From contig NZ_WTWX01000001.1 in the NCBI RefSeq assembly GCF_009870785.1, positions 186,001 to 250,000 of the forward strand: a DNA stretch of 64,000 nucleotides, given 5' to 3'. Position numbers and translations under genes: made by a program. Below, in pieces: positions 62,153 through 64,000 of this stretch; within the stretch, counting starts at the first letter, position 1, and every line of letters begins with the position of its first letter. The notes beneath the pieces were generated by a model. It was not told the origin of the DNA and made no database searches. It was given only the letters and a program-made list of their open reading frames with translations. The DNA comes from Paenibacillus sp. An7 (lineage in GTDB: Bacteria; Bacillota; Bacilli; Paenibacillales; Paenibacillaceae).

Positions 62153-62917
62153 TTAAAATCCCAATTTATATAACCAAGCTATGATTTGTTCTTCCCGGTT
62201 TCTCAAGTTACCATTCATTTTATTATATTTGCCCAGGTGCAGTTGTGCAGTTATGCTTCCATCCAGCATATAAAGTATTCGTTCCGCGTTAGCAGCAACT
62301 TTTGAATCATGTGTTGCGAGCAGTATAGTCGTTCCTTCATGATTTATCTCAGTCAAAATTTCCATGATCTCACCCGCGGATTTAGAGTTCAGTGCACCTG
62401 TTGGCTCATCACCGATCACCATCAGTGGCTCATTAATAAGCGCACGGCAGATCGCAGCCCTCTGTAATTGCCCTCCCGATACCTGTGTGATATCACGATC
62501 TGCAAGAGATAAAATACCTGTTCTACTCATTAACTTATCGGCTCTTTTATTAATCGTATTTCGGCTGTGTTTTTTAGCACGATATGCTGACAAGATGATA
62601 TTGTCACGAATATTCAAGTTTTTGAGTAGGTGCATTTGTTGAAAAATAAATCCCATCTTATTAAGCCTTAACTCTGCCAATTCTTCCTCGGATCGATCAG
62701 CAATTTCTTGTCCTTCAAAGATTACACTTCCCGAACTTATTTTATCCATACCGCTGATCGAATAAAGCAAGGTTGATTTACCAGAACCGGAAGGACCCAT
62801 AATTGCAACAAACTCACCAGACCAAATCTGCAAGTAAATATCTTGTAACACGGATTGCCGAAAACCTTGGCTATTCACATAGGTTTTGTTCAGTTTCTTT
62901 GCTTCTAATATAGGCAT
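62153..62917 (-). CDS. MacB/LolD-like ABC exporter ATPase
   Basis: A 254-aa ATPase with AAGGGGGG before ATG 62917. It has Walker A GPSGSGKST (41-49), QMHLLKNLNIRDNI, signature QVSGGQLQRAAICRALI and Walker B MVIGDEPTGALNSKS, where the aspartate sits after Gly. The GxxxTGALN pattern and the FtsX partner place it in the MacB/LolD class, whose Firmicutes members expel peptides or sense antimicrobials. A C-terminal tail of about 30 residues after the D-loop region is longer than usual. It lies 16 nt downstream of the permease gene. Confidence 0.87.
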   Translation of the reverse strand: MPILEAKKLNKTYVNSQGFRQSVLQDIYLQIWSGEFVAIMGPSGSGKSTLLYSISGMDKISSGSVIFEGQEIADRSEEELAELRLNKMGFIFQQMHLLKNLNIRDNIILSAYRAKKHSRNTINKRADKLMSRTGILSLADRDITQVSGGQLQRAAICRALINEPLMVIGDEPTGALNSKSAGEIMEILTEINHEGTTILLATHDSKVAANAERILYMLDGSITAQLHLGKYNKMNGNLRNREEQIIAWLYKLGF

Positions 62918-62933
62918 ACCGTCCCCCCTTTTT

Positions 62934-64000
62934 TCACTTAGAAATTTGTTCAGCAATACTGTTCTTGTTCTTTGCGCGAGCGTTCAATAAACTTGTCATT
63001 GATATCGTAGCTAAGAAAAAAAGCGGATAAAGAACATAGGTGCTGAATGGATTAAATTCTAAATTAATCTTTGGAGCACCCATAAATGAACCTGCTGCAT
63101 GAACAAGCCCCTGCCCAATGGTAACCGTACCTAATGTTCCAATAATAACCCCCGTCCCTCCTAGTAACAGCATTCTTAACAAATATTGAACTTGGATATC
63201 CCGGATTGTAAAACCGAGACTTCTCAGCATCGCGAGTTGAGGAGCTTCCTTTGCTAAAAGCATTTTTAAAAATAAAGACGTAATCAGAACCGTAATAGAC
63301 AAAGAAATCACAATTGCTAAAATGGTGACAACCTGCAGTTGTCTGACTATATTACCTAGAGTTTGTACAAGGTAGCTTTTCAGGTGAGTTATTTTCGCTG
63401 GATAAAAGGCTTCTGTAAATTGATCCACTTTCTCGTCCACGGAAACATCGGGTTTCACATCTAAAGCGATGACATGCCATATCACATTCTTTGAATCATA
63501 AGGTATTTGTGCTTTGGCGGTACGACCCCCATTCGTTATATCTTGATAAATCCCACTAACCCTCATTTTCACTTGAGCCTCGCCCATTTTTATAACAACC
63601 GTGTCATTCATCTTTTTGTTCAAGTCCTTAGCCAGAAGATCAGAAAGTACAAGTTCATGAGTCCCTTTTGGAGCTGACCCGCTCATATACGACAAAGGAA
63701 AAATCGTAAAATCACCTGTTTCCACGTTTACACTTTCCCAAATCCCTTCATCTTTCTGTACCTTATAGCGGGAGGTAATTAGTGGAGAGAACTTTTCTAT
63801 GTCGGGATCATTATTTATCGCGGTTGTTATCTGTGAAAATGTTTGCTGAGTGTTGGCTGATTGTGGCAAGTCAATACGGATATCACTCTGTCCTACCCCT
63901 AAATAAGAAATGAAGCTAGGCATCTGAAGCGTATGCAATAAACCTAGCGGCACCATAATAATGAATACATTCAATGCATAAACGAAAAACAGTAATGTAT
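62934..64000 (-). CDS. FtsX/MacB-type ABC permease, N-terminus beyond window
   Basis: The reverse-strand frame is open to base 64000 (TLLFFVYALNVF continues upstream of the first possible start), so about 355 C-terminal residues are visible. A large extracytoplasmic domain (about 30-200 of the visible part) is followed by three helices typical of FtsX-like proteins (VVTILAIVISLSITVLITSL; LLLGGTGVIIGTLGTVTIGQ; VLYPLFFLATISMTSLL), with the motif LRSLGFTIRDIQVQYLLRM. It forms an exporter or sensor with the adjacent ATPase. Confidence 0.85.
   Translation of the reverse strand, partial: TLLFFVYALNVFIIMVPLGLLHTLQMPSFISYLGVGQSDIRIDLPQSANTQQTFSQITTAINNDPDIEKFSPLITSRYKVQKDEGIWESVNVETGDFTIFPLSYMSGSAPKGTHELVLSDLLAKDLNKKMNDTVVIKMGEAQVKMRVSGIYQDITNGGRTAKAQIPYDSKNVIWHVIALDVKPDVSVDEKVDQFTEAFYPAKITHLKSYLVQTLGNIVRQLQVVTILAIVISLSITVLITSLFLKMLLAKEAPQLAMLRSLGFTIRDIQVQYLLRMLLLGGTGVIIGTLGTVTIGQGLVHAAGSFMGAPKINLEFNPFSTYVLYPLFFLATISMTSLLNARAKNKNSIAEQISK

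Overview
The window looks like chromosome of a spore-forming, plant-polysaccharide-degrading member of the Bacillales, most likely Paenibacillus. This rests on low GC, strong AGGAGG-type ribosome binding sites with frequent TTG and GTG starts, a GerA/GerB/GerC germinant receptor behind a sigma-G-like promoter, a CBM22-GH10-CBM9 xylanase, CcpA-type cre sites and ECF vitamin transporters. No rRNA, tRNA, CRISPR array, insertion sequence or phage was seen. Both ends cut a gene: ugd on the left and an FtsX-type permease on the right.

Layout. 1-5667: surface or exopolysaccharide sugar metabolism (ugd, a sugar-1-phosphate nucleotidyltransferase, three glycosyltransferases, a PIG-L deacetylase). 5924-8926: a GH105 hydrolase and a PhyH dioxygenase divergent from an AraC regulator. 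9013-11824: small accessory genes (an internally duplicated protein, a Qnr-like pentapeptide-repeat protein, a regulator remnant, a sugar-type MFS carrier). 12065-15908: a large secreted GH10 xylanase whose surface-anchor (SLH) region has decayed. 16215-24534: a CDF metal transporter, then a CoA-transferase / OFA carrier / FabK-like enzyme / PAS-AAA-Fis regulator cluster behind CRP/FNR-like boxes, then an FAD amine oxidase.

24686-34862 is a complete beta-mannan utilisation locus. It has a secreted GH5 mannanase, an ABC importer (lipoprotein plus two permeases, no dedicated ATPase), a cytoplasmic GH113 mannanase, two GH130 phosphorylases, a mannobiose 2-epimerase and a LacI regulator. Mannan would be cut outside, oligosaccharides imported, then shortened by GH113 and GH130. 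Mannobiose would be epimerised to mannosyl-glucose and phosphorolysed to mannose-1-phosphate and glucose. Three promoters in the locus share a -35/-10 pair, a cre site on two of them, and a 20-bp operator-like dyad just downstream of the -10, which suggests joint control by the LacI protein and CcpA.

34971-46401: an Asp-box beta-propeller protein with a small partner, an aldehyde/quinone detoxification group (ALDH, YfmJ-like reductase, ArsR regulator), a lar operon for the nickel-pincer cofactor (larA, larE, larB, larC split in two frames), an efflux MFS and a class I fructose-bisphosphate aldolase. 46613-52647: a cell-wall amidase, small proteins, and an ECF biotin transporter (bioY-ecfA1-ecfA2-ecfT) with a BirA-like operator over its promoter. 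52887-58191: a second, orphan ECF transporter (S component, double ATPase, T component) followed by a PHP hydrolase and divergent from an RpiR regulator, substrate unknown. 58241-62013: the germinant receptor operon. 62153-64000: a MacB-like ABC exporter cut by the window edge.

The least explained systems are the FNR-box CoA-transferase cluster, whose activator has lost the sigma-54 contact motif; the RpiR/ECF/PHP module; and a LarA paralogue that lacks the lactate racemase signature.
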